Source: Liolophura sinensis (taxonomy: Eukaryota > Mollusca > Polyplacophora > Chitonida > Chitonidae). Taken from it: 64,000 nucleotides of DNA. Where the stretch lies: contig NC_088302.1 in NCBI RefSeq assembly GCF_032854445.1, forward strand, positions 50,000,046 through 50,064,045. The letters run 5' to 3'. Of this stretch, positions 1 through 13,400 are shown in pieces. Position numbers and translations under genes: made by a program. A model generated the notes under the pieces. The model was not told where the DNA came from and ran no database searches. It saw only the letters and a program-made list of their open reading frames with translations. Every line of letters starts with the position of its first letter. Within the stretch, counting starts at the first letter, position 1.

Positions 1-152
1 AAAATGACCAGAAGCGCCTGGGGGTAGCCTGTCTAGTCGTCACGGGGGTTATTGTCCAGGTACAGGTATATAGGTCAGTAAGGACACCCACAGATACTCC
101 ATTTAACATCTCACAAAACAGTTAAACCTCATAATGCATTCAATCGTCCTAC

Positions 153-293
153 TTATTTCATCGTTTTCTCCTTGAGCACAGGTGAAGTGCTGTCGTGGGA
201 TAATAAATCAGCCCGAGTTACCAGGTCAACCAGGTGAGAAAATCTGGGGTGAGAGTGGCACTCAGAGACTGGTGGTGGGCTGGTGACGTCCAC
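153..293 (-). CDS. Candidate minus-strand terminal exon (unidentified protein)
   Basis: On the minus strand the acceptor CAGCATGTCACAG is followed by a frame reading VDVTSPPPVSECHSHPRF, then FSHLVDLVTRADLLSHD, ending LKEKTMK and TAA (46 codons). Composition looks protein-like and unlike the surrounding AT-rich DNA. An internal GTAACT could also act as a donor. I do not recognise the family; it may be the 3' end of a long-intron gene with the other minus-strand candidates. Confidence 0.3.
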   Translation of the reverse strand: MDVTSPPPVSECHSHPRFSHLVDLVTRADLLSHDSTSPVLKEKTMK

Positions 294-789
294 CTGTGAC
301 ATGCTGGCCAGTTTCTATATGTGGTTTTTATTCAATTATCTATCATATCACAGATAAAATCTAAACTTGAACAATGAGGGATAGTTAACTCCTGTCAGCC
401 AACTCCCACCATCTCAACAATAAACACATGTAGAGGGTTATGAATGCAACATTACAGGTCCCATGCTTTGTAATGTATGAACAATACCCTGTACTATACA
501 GGGTGGGGCTTGTTTACTACTGCAGCATATATAATATAACAAACCAAATCGAACAGTAGTAAACAAACTGTTCATCAAATCAAACAAATGTTGACTTTTG
601 CTTACCTATAGGTTACCTGTTGACTGATACATTTTCCAAACACAATTCCTATACTCTACAATTAATACAATTAACCATTCCAATTATTTTCTTGACATTG
701 CCCGTGTGCATGTCAGTTAGCCCATTGCGTTAGACATTGCAGTAAAGACTAAACAAAAGAGAGTGATCGTCAGACTATGTACCCAAAAG

Positions 790-1459
790 CTGGTGAGAAA
801 GGTATCTCTACACTGGGCTAAATCTTGTATTTACTGGTGAGAAAGGTATCTCTACACTGGGCTAAATCTTGTATTTACTGGTGAGAAAGGTATCTCTACA
901 CTGGGCTAACTCTTGTATTTACTGGTGAGAAAGGTATCTCTACACTGGGCTAAATCTTGTATTTACTGGTGAGAAAGGTATCTCTACACTGGGCTAAATC
1001 TTGTATTTACTGGTGAGAAAGGTATCTCTACACTGGGCTAAATCTTGTATTTACTGGTGAGAAAGGTATCTCTACACTGGGCTAAATCTTGTATATACTG
1101 GTGAGAAAGGTATCTCTACACTGGGCTAAATCTTGTATTTACTGGTGAGAAAGGTATCTCTACACTGGGCTAAATCTTGTATTTACTGGTGAGAAAGGTA
1201 TCTCTACACTGGGCTAACTCTTGTATTTACTGGTGAGAAAGGTATCTCTACACTGGGCTAAATCTTGTATTTACTGGTGAGAAAGGTATCTCTACACTGG
1301 GCTAAATCTTGTATTTACTGGTGAGAAAGGTATCTCTACACTGGGCTAAATCTTGTATTTACTGGTGAGAAAGGTATCTCTACACTGGGCTTAATCTTGT
1401 ATTTACTGGTGAGAAAGGTATCTCTACACTGGGCTAAATCTTGTATTTACTGGTGAGAA
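790..1459 (+). repeat. 44-bp minisatellite, ~15 copies
   Basis: Head-to-tail copies of CTGGTGAGAAAGGTATCTCT, ACACTGGGCTAAATCTTGTA and TTTA. Copies are almost identical, with a few single-base variants (TAACTC, TATATA, TTAATC), indicating recent expansion or homogenisation. There are no spacers, so this is not a CRISPR. Confidence 0.96.
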
Positions 1460-4400
1460 GGTTCCATTTGTAATAAAACACCTAAATTAAATGTCAGTAT
1501 GCATTAGGATATTAACTTTATTACCTAGTGCACAGTTTTCATTATAGGCACATGCCCAGATACAGTAAGCCGAACTAAAGAAGCTCATTGGAAAATAAAT
1601 GGGTTAAAAGTAAAGAGCGACAGTTAGTGGCTTCTTGGTACTTCAAACAGACAGAAGCCACATCTCGCATATCAGTTCAAATTCTTGTGGATCAAAGCAA
1701 AGCCTTTCTCTCGCAGCTTTTAATCCTGGACTCAGAGGCTTTATTGTTGCCTGTGTCACTTCAGAGGGCTATTCATAGGTCTTCTGTGTATAACTTAAAA
1801 ACACAGACGCACACACAAGTCTCCAGAAGTAACGGCTACTGATTTTCTCCAACAAAAAGTGGCTCAAGCCAGGTAATAAATTTGGGGTGAGATGCGTCAC
1901 TCCCTCACACCAGTAAACTGACAACTTAACCCACCGATCACTCCTGCCTGGACGCCTCCAACGCTGGATTATCACACTCTACAATGTTTGCATAACATGA
2001 CTTATCAAATGCAATCACATATCCCACTATTATAAACAGCTTGCTGAGTACCTGAGTCAAGTTTAGAATAAAAATAGTGCGCTCTCAGCGTGAAAATCAT
2101 ATTCCTTATACCAACACTAAATTTCTTCTGAAAAGAAACACATCAAACTTCACAAAAAAAAAATCCTAACTAGCCATAGAATTAGCTGAATTGATCAGAA
2201 TCAGGCAAAATGAGTTCCTCAAAAAATGCTAAACTTTAGGTGAAACAGTACACCTGTGAAAGGCCTGAGAAGAAATCAGTTAGGGTCTTTTCTATATCAC
2301 AGTCAAACAAGGCTACAAGTCCACCCAGACAGGGGGCAAGCATAAACTATACACATTTAAAACCTTCAACTCAAATGCAAACCTACCCCCAGGGGAGTGT
2401 CAAATATTTGATAGCTCCCTCCCTTGGCTGAAGTTTAACCTAGCTTGTACTGGATACAGAACTTCTCACACTGTAAAGTTCCATGGGGTCAGGCAAACTA
2501 TATACCTGCTAGTCTACAAAAACAGGGATATGCTCAAGCTTTTAATTCCTGTATATAAAGATAACATTATGTATGGTCTGGGAGGAAATTGACAAGTTTA
2601 TCAGTCCTCACTAGATATCTGGTAACAAGATAGTTTCTAGTGCCCAGTATCATCAAACTGCATTATCATGCACTATTTCCAGGTCTGATGACAATAAAAC
2701 AATTGGGTTAACAGCTAATATAAAAAGAAAATCTCACTGAAATAAACTAATTATTTAATAAAATTGATAATGTCTGGTAAAAATATTAATATTAAGGCGC
2801 AACCTAGACCTAGTAGTTAACAAAACACTCATATACAATGTAATAAACAACAGAACCAAACATAGCATGAATCAAAACACTATATGAAACATATCAAGGA
2901 CAAGTTTTTTTTCATGCAAGGTCCGACAATCACATTTTTAAAGCTAAATTAATAGTACTGGAAAACATTTAGAAAACATTTTAAAATGTTTAATTAATGT
3001 TTAATTACACCTGCAAACATAACACTGGTGGGAATTTTTTTGTACATTTTTTACAGGGCATGATCACCACACATTTCCTAGCTGCCATGAATACAATATT
3101 AGACTTTTCATGACATGGAGATTCCTATAAACTTGCTGATACATACTCTTATATGTAGGTCTCAATATAACATTCAAATAAGATTTGAAATACCTCAGAA
3201 GCTTGTAATCTCATATGAACGAATTCTATTTGTTCACATAATTATACAATAATGATTGTTAACAATGATTACTTATCATTGCATGTCATCTTGTCATTTT
3301 GGTCAGGACCTCATTTAATTCAGGTAATCAAGAAGAAAATTTTCATTTAAAATGGTGCATACTGTACACGCATGTGTGAAATCTCTTTATTTGAACACGT
3401 AGTTGACTAACATACTAATTATGAAAGAAATTTGCTTGAATACAATGACATCATTTCATGACAAATCGTATTGTTGACTGGGATCAATTGAGTAAGGCTA
3501 AAGGCACATGATTATACTCTCTTCCCGTCTGAATATTTTGCCAGTGGAAAACTGACGTGTGCAGTCAGACAATTTTCATTATCATTAATTTCTGATGTTA
3601 CCTTTTGTGACAACATCTGGCCAAGAAATGACATGAGTTATGTTTGTGGGAAATAACATGCAGGCAGTGATGGGCAACAAGAAATCTAATGCAACAGGCC
3701 TAATCAAGGAGAAAATTTGATTTTGATTGGAAATTGCATGTACAAGTTAACACAGATTTACTGTGTAACATGAATGACATACTGCAAGACCAGCTGTCCA
3801 CGGTAACGCAAATACAAACCATTATTCTGTTATAATTAACAACAGTTTTACACAACACATGGGGCTGTTAATGCTCAAATTACCAAATTGACTGATAATA
3901 ACACATCCCTGCGTGGTTGACCAAACCTGAACACGCATATAGATGCATGTACAATTCTATTCCTCTAGCTGTGTTATACACGTTATCACACTGGATATGC
4001 TCTGCCGAACACACACTTCATCCAGCAGCCAGAGTACAACGTGGTCAATACATGTGTTTATTATGCAAATGAGGTAAGATCTCCTATATGATGGGTTCAT
4101 GACTCAGAGGTGCTGAGATCTCTGTTAGGGCTAAGTATTGATCTGTGGAGATAAAGCTGTATTGTAGAGTGGTGTGGCATGCACAGGCTGTGATAGTCTC
4201 ATCCAGGTAAGCCATACATATACCTGGTCCCAGACTCACCTTAGGTTATAAGGACAAAGGTAATTATACCAAACAGCAATCCTGGGGTAACCAATCTGCA
4301 ACACCGGGGTAACCAAACTATAATACCAGGGTAACCACACTCTGCCTAATTTACAGAGCAAGAAAAATCAGAACTGAAACAAACTTGTATATATACTGTT

Positions 4401-7400
4401 CAGGTTTCACCACTTTTTTGTAAGGTTATATAAGTAGGAGGTGTACATAAAATCAAACAAATGAAAATAACACGCAAGAACAAAACAAAGGCTTCAATCA
4501 ATCCCCAAAAAATAAAATACATCACAGTCAGAAAAGTTCACAAACTGCAAGCAACACTGTATTAACCAAAGAGATATCAAAGGCAAGACCAGAGACTTCC
4601 AGACTGACAGCATGATAAGAAAGTCTCATGAACAAAGTCCATGCATCATGAATATTTGTTACTGGATGTAACTGTAATGCGTGCACAAGTTCCACACGTT
4701 TACATCATATGTTTTATATATGCCCAATAATGTTCATGTTATGACCCGACTGACAAAGAAACTGCATTACAAATCAGTCAATCTGAGAAGGCATGTATGG
4801 AATACACATGCATTTTGCAGCATGTTTTCTATCAACAACTCACTCTCATGACCCAGGTCTTCACACCTATGGATTTATCAGGGGACAACTTCACTGTAAC
4901 CATATTGGCCGTAATGTGTCTTTTTAGTGCCTCATGGGACATAATGCTTGGGATGGATGTGGATAAATTGTCATTAGACCGTCTACTTTGACAAATTGCA
5001 CCAGTATGCCTACAAGACATACACGACTATAGACAGTGGTCATATATCTCCAGATGTTTGTCATAACATGTAAAGACCTGTACACCTGTTTGTGGTACAA
5101 TGTCCTTTGATCATCAGTTTGACCTTCACAATGTAATCGATCAAGGTTCAATTCTTGTAACAGCTGCAGCATTGCACAAATCAACTAAATATAGTTAATT
5201 GACGACTTATTATAATTAAAATACTTAAATATAATAACATTTATGACACATAACGAAACTTTAATATTGTATATTGTTGTTATTAGGACTTGGAATTTGG
5301 TATCATATATGCTTTAATGATAATCAATGCATTTAAACACCTGTACTGAAGGTTTCATTCCCTGTACATCAACATGGCAAAATAATTGTCTGAATTAAAA
5401 CATATGCTTATATTAGGTATTGGGGATATAAGGATTTGTCCTGTACAAGCTTTTAACAGCTTCAGAGGCAAGTGCAATGTAAATGTACAATTCTGTAGCT
5501 CCGACACAGAATGGTCTTGTGGTACCCATTATGAACTGTGTACAGGGGAATGTAACAGCACATGTAACCCATATGTATGGATCCTTGGCTTCATCCATGA
5601 GTTCAAACTCTTGTTTGTAAGATGAGAACAGAACAGACCAGACCTGTGTATACACATCAATATCATACGCAACATCCAATACATGTACATGCACGACTGA
5701 TGGCATAGAACACAGCCATGACTTAATTACAAACATACATATAAATATATATATATATAAATATACATATAATTACATACATACATACAGTAACTTGTGA
5801 ATATATGCTCCCTATTACTGATTACTAAATCTTAACCATCATATTTACATGTAGACCTACAGTATACGCTGATCTATATATAACAACGCATATGTTTCAA
5901 CTCTCAGTTAATTGGTTTAACCTTGGTCTTTATACCAGCAAACACCCAACTGACAGATGGTGCTAAAGGCTTAAACATCTATACCTGTGTATATATACAC
6001 AAACTCATATAGAAAAGCCAACATATACCCTACTCTCTAGCGGTAACAACTGTTCATGATCACCGTACAAGCTCTCACCTCTCCATGCTGTATGCCGGCA
6101 TTACGACCTCCATGTTGGATACAAACGTGGATTCCTGTCAGTTACAAGGGTTGTACACTCACTTCTCTCCCTGGACTGACTATTTGCATACCAGCCTGGC
6201 ACTAGAGACTCAGGGTTATGAATGAAGGCAGCTGAGGGCGGGCACCAGGGGTATGATGGTTTCCACGGTAACAGAGCTGATCAGGTATTGATCTCGCTCC
6301 GCATTCCCTATCCACGTCCACTGATAGAACAGATATCTGTTAATCCTCAATATTCTGCTCCTCTGACAAAGATTTCGCTATATTACACCACTTCTGACAG
6401 TATGTACATGCAGTATGTAATGCATGACAATCCTCATTTGTGCTTGCACTGCAACATGTATGTGTTCCAGTCAGCTGGGAGTTGTACATGTATAATGTAC
6501 TATATTTCAGAAGAGCTGTCACAAACTAAGTCCCACGGTGCACTAATTTCTCAGTCAGCACATGAGTACACAGCATATTAGTCTCTCCAGTCCCAAAATA
6601 CAGTAACAATCCTGAACATGGGAGTTTCCAGACTAGCAGCCTAATGTTTTTAGCAGCTAATTTCTTTGCCCGGCCTACTGGCACAGTGACTGGATTCCTC
6701 AGCTCAAACACACCCAAGCTGAAGCTGATATCTATTAGCTTACTTTTCTGCCTTAACGACGGGAACGTGGCGTAACATGGTCACATATGGAATGTTATCC
6801 CGATAGATTCAAAAATGTCCTCCATTTCCACTTGGTTGGACATGAGAATGTAGATGTCATCTGGTAACTGATGTGTGTAATGTATATATTTATATTGCAT
6901 GTATATAAACATGACAAAATGCTACACGACCCTGGATACAGAGAGAGGCTACTTGCTCGCATCAAGGGCAGGATCTGCAGAACAAATGCACCATCTGTGC
7001 ACAACGCTGTGTCCGGCAACCAACAATTGCAAATACGTCAATATATCATTGATGTTCAAAGACACCCTTGGTAATATACAGTAGATCTGTATTGCCACTG
7101 GCTTCTTCCCAAAGGTGTATTGACAATGGAATGTCATGTTTTGTACTCCACAAGCAGCGATCCACATGTAACTGGCTATGCAGACGAACTTAATGTGATG
7201 AATGACATTAACACTGCAACCGACTGAGAAAATCAACCTAAAGTTGGCCTACAACATGTTTCAATGCAAAGCAGTTTTGCCAACTGTAACACAACTTTGT
7301 AAGCTAGAAATAGGCAGTTCCAATTTTCGACAAGAGTTCAAGAAAAAATGTACGAAAATTTCTGCACGACTATAAACATACTATATGCTCAAAATCAAAT

Positions 7401-8207
7401 ATGAAAGAATCCATATGAACAAGTAAAAGGAACTTGCAGTGTGCATCATTCCAGAATAAACCCACACAGAATTGAATCAGGGCACTGTACAGCACATAAA
7501 CCCAGAAGTCTCTTCAGGAAGCACCTTCCCACACTATTAGGCCAACCTCACTCCATGTGGACTTGCCAGCTGTTCAATTCTCATGTAGTCACCCCACAAA
7601 AAAACAACAACTGGCACAATGTGTTATTTCTGCTTTCCTCTTTCCTATGACTTAAAATAACTGCATGTCCTCATTTGTACATGCTAAAGTATAGTAAGAC
7701 ATGTACTACTTTGTGACTTCCCGCCACTACACCTATTTAGGTCTAATGTGTCAGGGAATGTAAGTCAGGAGTCACTGGCATGTAACTAAGTCTCCAAGTA
7801 TGACCACAAATACCTGTAGTGTATATATGTGGTACAGTTTTACCACAAATATCTGGCTGAACCATATAGAGAGTTAAAAAAAACAACAACAACAATTTAA
7901 CCAAAGCTACTAGGAGCTATATTTGTTGGCTATTAAAGTTTATACTACCTAATGAACAAACCAACAAAAAAGGCCTGGTAAACAGGAAATTAGAGAGCTA
8001 TTTTTACAAGTACATTGAGGTAGTTAGTAAAGTTTTTTGTCTGTTGGCTGTCCTTTGACTGTGAATTACAGTGTGATTAATACAAGATATTATATGACGT
8101 ACATTAAGGTTTTTTCATCATAAATTGATAACGCTGTGAATTAACAATGTTAACACTACTTACAGTACTATAATTCTTCAACCATTGAAATCTGTCTTTC
8201 AAGCATA
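1460..8207. other. Gene-poor AT-rich DNA
   Basis: Short open frames occur but none has convincing splice context or family resemblance, apart from the weak 6,163-6,276 candidate. A three-copy GGGTAACC repeat lies at 4,280-4,343 and (TA)-rich tracts near 5,743-5,790. Confidence 0.5.
6163..6276 (-). CDS. Weak candidate minus-strand exon
   Basis: On the minus strand a weak acceptor (CCTGATCAG) precedes 114 bases reading LLPWKPSYPWCPPSAAFI then NPESLVPGWYANSQSRE, followed by a strong GTGAGT donor. Composition is Pro/Trp-rich and the acceptor lacks a good pyrimidine tract, so this is only a possibility. Confidence 0.18.
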
Positions 8208-8400
8208 CTGATTTATTTATTTTTTATTTATTTATTTGATTGGTGTTTTACACAAGAATATTTCACTTATACATCCGCGGCTAGCATTATGGTGGGTGGA
8301 AACCGGGCACAATCCGGGGGAAACCCACGACCATCCGCAGGTTGCTGACAGACCTTCCCACGTACGCCCGGTGATCAAGCATGCTGAGCTTGATCAAAGC
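8208..8400 (-). mobile_element. SINE (family A) 3' part, minus orientation
   Basis: Sequence TATTTATTTGATTGGTGTTT, AATATTTCACTTATACATCC, ATTATGGTGGGTGGAAACCG and CCCACGACCATCCGCAGGTT is the reverse of the family also seen at 8,722, 37,315, 49,826, 50,159 and 57,180. The tRNA-like head is missing. Confidence 0.8.
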
Positions 8401-8436
8401 TTAATCCTTATTCTGGCTAGACTAATAAAATCCCTG

Positions 8437-8550
8437 AAACTGGCCAGCCCAACCTGAACCAAGGTAGTTTTGTCTTCAAAATCAAATGAGAAAGGTGCAT
8501 AAATTCCAGTGGAAGTTATCCTTATATGTGAAAAGGTCGAGGAATTAGTG
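8437..8550 (+). repeat. Dispersed repeat copy (pairs with 15,617-15,735)
   Basis: TGGCCAGCCCAACC, GTAGTTTTGTCTTCAAAATC AAAT, GTGCATAAATT and ATATGTGAAAAGGT...GAATTA recur in the same order at 15,617-15,735, with ~25% divergence by eye. Confidence 0.75.
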
Positions 8551-8721
8551 TACAACTATACAACACATGACAACAACATCAACACATATCTTACATAATT
8601 TAATGATATTTTATTGTTTTTAATTTTTTATGTAATTTATACATATCTATGTTTTACAATACTACATACAATATAAAAATGTGTGTGAAACACTCTTACC
8701 TCTGACAATTTATTCCAACAT

Positions 8722-8862
8722 TAATGTTGCTGATGGTTGTGGGTTTTCCTTGGGCTCTTCCCAGTTTCCACCCACCATAATGCTGACCCCATCGTACATG
8801 TATAAGTGAAATATTCTAGAGTACTGTGTAAAACACCAACCAAATAAATAAATAAATTATTC
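8722..8862 (+). mobile_element. SINE (family A) 3' part, plus orientation
   Basis: It contains GTGGGTTTTCCTTGGGCTCT, CCACCCACCATAATGCTGAC, TAAGTGAAATATTCTAGAGT and the tail TAAAACACCAACCAAATAAA. It is the inverse of the copy at 8,208-8,400, 320 bases away. Confidence 0.8.
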
Positions 8863-9372
8863 CAACATTACTCCTAAATACGCAATAAAGAAAATTAGTT
8901 AACAGATATATAGCTGTATGTTTAGTGCTCATTTGCAACAAATTTTTTAGGTATTCGATTGCCCAATTCTTCTAATCTTTGGGACACCTGGTCTACCCTT
9001 TTTAGCCAATATACATGTAATTGTAGAAGGAATATTTATTTTCTCTTTCTTTCCCCATATGGTTAGTCCTTCTAAACAAAAACATATTCTTACATGTACG
9101 TTTGCTTTTCCTAGAAACTGGGAAAGAAATGCAATTCTTTGCTTTCAAGACTACTAATATCTGCCCTAAAAATTAGAAGAATTAACCTAGTGCATTCAGT
9201 CACGTACAATGAATGAATCACTCAAAAACTACACAACAACATAAAAATTATTTCAAGCCCAAATGTCTCATGCAGGTTTAAAAAATAAAGATGACTACAC
9301 TGCTCTGGTATACATCCATGTATACTGTACCGGTAATGATTTCAACCACCTGTATACTGAATGAGCAAGTGG

Positions 9373-10430
9373 TATATAGCCTCTGGTGCCTGTACTACAC
9401 AATAACATATAGCCTCTGGTGACTGTACTGTACAATAACATATAGCCTCTGGTACCTGTACTGTACAATAACACATAGCCTCTGGTACCTGTACTATACA
9501 ATAAACATATAGCCTCTGGTGCCTGTACTAAACAATAACATATAGCCTCTGGTACCTGTACTATACAATAACATATAGCCTCTGGTACCTGTACTACACA
9601 ACAACATATAGCCTCTGGCACCTGTACTATACAATAACGTATAGCCAGTTGGCACCTGTACTATACAATAACATATAGCCTCTGGTACCTGTACTATACA
9701 ATAACATATAGCCTCTGGTACCTGTACTATACAATAACATATAGCCTCTGCTGCCTGTACTACACAATAACATACAGCCTCTGGCACCTGTACTATACAA
9801 TAACGTATAGCCAGTTGGCACCTGTACTATACAATAACATATAGCCTCTGGTACCTGTACTATACAATAACATATAGCCTCTGGTACCTGTACTATACAA
9901 TAACATATAGCCTCTGCTGCCTGTACTACACAATAACATACAGCCTCTGGTGCCTGTACTACACAATAACAAACAGCCTCTGGTACCTGTACTACACAAT
10001 AACATATAGCCTCTGGTGCCTGTACTATACAATAACATATAGCCTCTGGTACCTGTACTACACAATAACATATAGCCTCTGGTGCCTGTACTATACAATA
10101 ACATATAGCCTCTGGTGCCTGTACTACACAATAACATATAGCCTCTGGTGCCTGTACTATACAATAACATATAGCCTCTGGTACCTGTACTACACAATAA
10201 CATATAGCCTCTGGTACCTGTACTATACAATAACATATAGCCTCTGGTACCTGTACTATACAATAACATATAGCCTCTGGTACCTGTACTATACAATAAC
10301 ATATAGCCTCTGGTGACTGTACTGTACAATAACATATAGCCTCTGGTACCTGTACTATACAATAACACATAGCCTCTGGTACCTGTACTATACAATAACG
10401 TATAGCCTCTGGTACCTGTACCATACAATA
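9373..10430 (-). repeat. 33-bp minisatellite, ~32 copies, with a 165-bp higher-order duplication
   Basis: The unit contains ACATATAGCCTCTGGTACCT and GTACTATACAATA. As 33 is divisible by three, minus-strand frames stay open and read PEAICYCIVQV or GYMLLYSTGTR repeated; these are not supported as genes. A marked variant (CGTATAGCCAGTTGGCACC) occurs at 9,639 and again at 9,804, exactly five units apart. Confidence 0.95.
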
Positions 10431-13400
10431 TCAGAGGATAACTGTATATGTGCTCATAAAGTGTGGGAATGCAGGAAACCGCTGCATCCCTGTTAATTTG
10501 ATGTCACTCAACCTCATATTTGTCATCAAAAGATGTTGTTGACTTGTTAAAGGCCACAAGGTGATATATGAACTTTCCCTCATGCAATGCCCTATTTACC
10601 CGCACAAAAACCTCAAAGTTGTTTGTGTCCAGCATATATTACCTAAATTTTACAGGTACTCAGTCTTCTTGATAAATTCGTAAATTATCACAAAACAAAC
10701 CTTGAAACTATTTGTGTATAAGTTCTGAACCAGACAAGTTTAATTATAAATTCCCTGCTAGTTTTTCCGCTAATTACACCTGTGTTACCTGAGGTGCAGC
10801 TCTGAGCACCTGATTCTGCTTAATTAGGAATTACACAATACCTGTTCATGTGGCGTGTTCAGCCATCATGCCAAAGAAAAGAAACACAAGCAGTTGTCTC
10901 ATTATATAACTCATGTCTTGAGATTAATACTGGCATAAAACAAGTCAAGCATATTAAACTCAATTTTCTTCACTACGTTTGCACTATTTCAGGAATTTGT
11001 GTATTTCTTTTATACATAAATGTACATATTTAATTACCAACTCATGAAGAAAATAACAATAACGAGCATTGAGTAATGTGAAGGAATTTCAGGTATGAAA
11101 TATAAAAATCAGATAAACATTCCAGGATAGAAATGTGGATATTCGCATGATATTACAGTCATTCCAGAAAGACAAAAAAAGTATCCGTATGAAGAGAATA
11201 ATTTTGAATTCAGAATAACAAAAATGTTAATTTTCAAATTCAAATGTCACATAAATCACAAAATAATATCTATAGATCCTCAGAGTTTAATACCACATCA
11301 TCATTGTCTCGTTTCATTAACTAAAGGTCATTTTCATCCACAACGTATGCATATACACAATGTATACATGTTTTCACTAACCTTGAGTGATGGGATAACA
11401 ATCTATTATCAGATGGTTAATTACAAAAACTTACCAGCTAAACACAATAAGACTACTAAAAACAATAGCCTATCAGTCATGATATATCCAGTAATAATGA
11501 AATGTCTATTTATCAAACGATAAATTCTCTAGGACAACTTTACATAAAAAGGTTAATTTTTCTCCTTCACATCCTCTGTAATATATTTTTTGATATTTGA
11601 TGCGTATTTAGATTTGTAAAGTTGTGTACCAACGTAAAGTTACAGATGCACGTGCAATATCATTACAGTCAAAATGAAGTTTGTACAGGCTAGAAAAACA
11701 GACAATGAACTTTTGAAGACATTGATGGACCTGCAAATACCTTTGTTTCTATTTTTAATAATTTTTTTTTCAAGAAATCAAATGAGGACACAATAAAAAG
11801 TGCTGGATAATGAGAAATGCAACAGCTGAGTGATTACAGCCAACAACATACACTTCAGCTGACTGACACTTGTGATAAATCCAGGTATTACATTCTCCCT
11901 CGGGTAAAATCCTCACAAGGTCAGGTAACTATTAACCTTCAACTCTGTAAGTTCATCTCTTCTCACCATATTAAAGAATTTCCAGATGCATAAGCAATGC
12001 TTTTCCTCGTCTGATTTAATGTACAATTTATACATACCACACGAATAATTAATTGAGCCAGAGTTCAAAGGGGCCTTTTGTTCTTGGGGAAAAAAGACAA
12101 TTAAATAGATGTCATTTCATACATACGAGAGATATTGTTCAATTAAGGTCAGCCAATTTGTACCAATGATTTTAGGGGAGGAATCTACTGGCCTTACTGC
12201 GTGTACTGGTATATAAATGTCAGTCGACTAATGGTTCATTAGTGCTTAATGTACTACTAATTGATGGACAGCTCAGAAGAAACTGTACATGTACTACACA
12301 ATTTGAACTAGAATATTAGACAAACTTTCATATTACTTCAAAAATGAATTGTAACAGTGCACTGCCTCACTGCAAAACAATGTTGAAGATACCAGTCCCA
12401 CCCAGACCCAGTATCATACTGACACCAAGGGCTCCATTTCACAAAGCACATGCAGCATTATGTGTGCGCAGCTTTCACGGCAACCAGTACTGTGGGTATT
12501 ACATCCCCAAGGTAGTTACAGAGAAACAAGTACCTGGGTTAACCTCCGAGGCTTAAGTCATAAGTATGACCAGATACAGGCTAGAATTAAGGTTTTGGAA
12601 TTGGTAGACCGCATGACCATAATCATGCAATCAGTTTGCTTGTGTATTGTATGAGCTTAACAAATTATGTACAAATTAATTCTTCACTTAGGCTCTACAT
12701 TTGCTTCATGGGTGGAGGAAAACGACAGTGTCTGGGGTAAACCTCTGTCCTTTGCCAGGTACATACACCTACATGACTTACATCCTGACTATAAGGCCGC
12801 AACTAGTGGAGCAAAAGCTGGATTTGAACTCGCCACCTCGTAGGTCAGAGGTCAGGTAGTCTCTGTGAGCCTGAGCTCTAATCACCTGAGTTAGGCTTGA
12901 GTAGTGTACACATATAAACATACTTAAGTACATTTATTGCAATACAATATGACATACAACTGTATACCCACTATAGTAACTGTGGTATTTAGTGCCTATT
13001 TATTTCTTCTTCAGTGTTTTTTTCCTTCTCTCTTTTTTTTCACAAGCAGTGATTTACTATTCCGCCACAACACCTTTTTTACTTCTAACACCTCTCATAT
13101 TTCTGGCAAAAATGACTAAATGACTGCCGGATAAGAGTAAGTGATTCGGTGAATTCCCCAGTCAATCAAATCTCATAAAAACCTCATCAATCAGGCTTTA
13201 TTCCTACAGGTAGAGCGACAAGGGTATCAGATTCTCCTTAGACACCTGACAAAATACCACTTGACAAATGTCCACCAGGCTACATGTACCATGGTCACAT
13301 CCCCAGGGAGGGACACAGTCCACCTGGCTATACAGATTGATAGCACACCTGACTCTGCTAGACATGATCATCTCCCATGAACTTTTCTCAATACATCAGG

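Noticed and set aside
790-1459. CRISPR-like appearance of regularly repeated sequence
   Set aside because: The repeats are contiguous with no unique spacers, and the window is eukaryotic.
9373-10428. Cys/Tyr-rich repeat protein on the minus strand (PEAICYCIVQ repeated)
   Set aside because: The frame is open only because the 33-bp unit has no stop in that phase; other frames are equally open and no gene signals exist.
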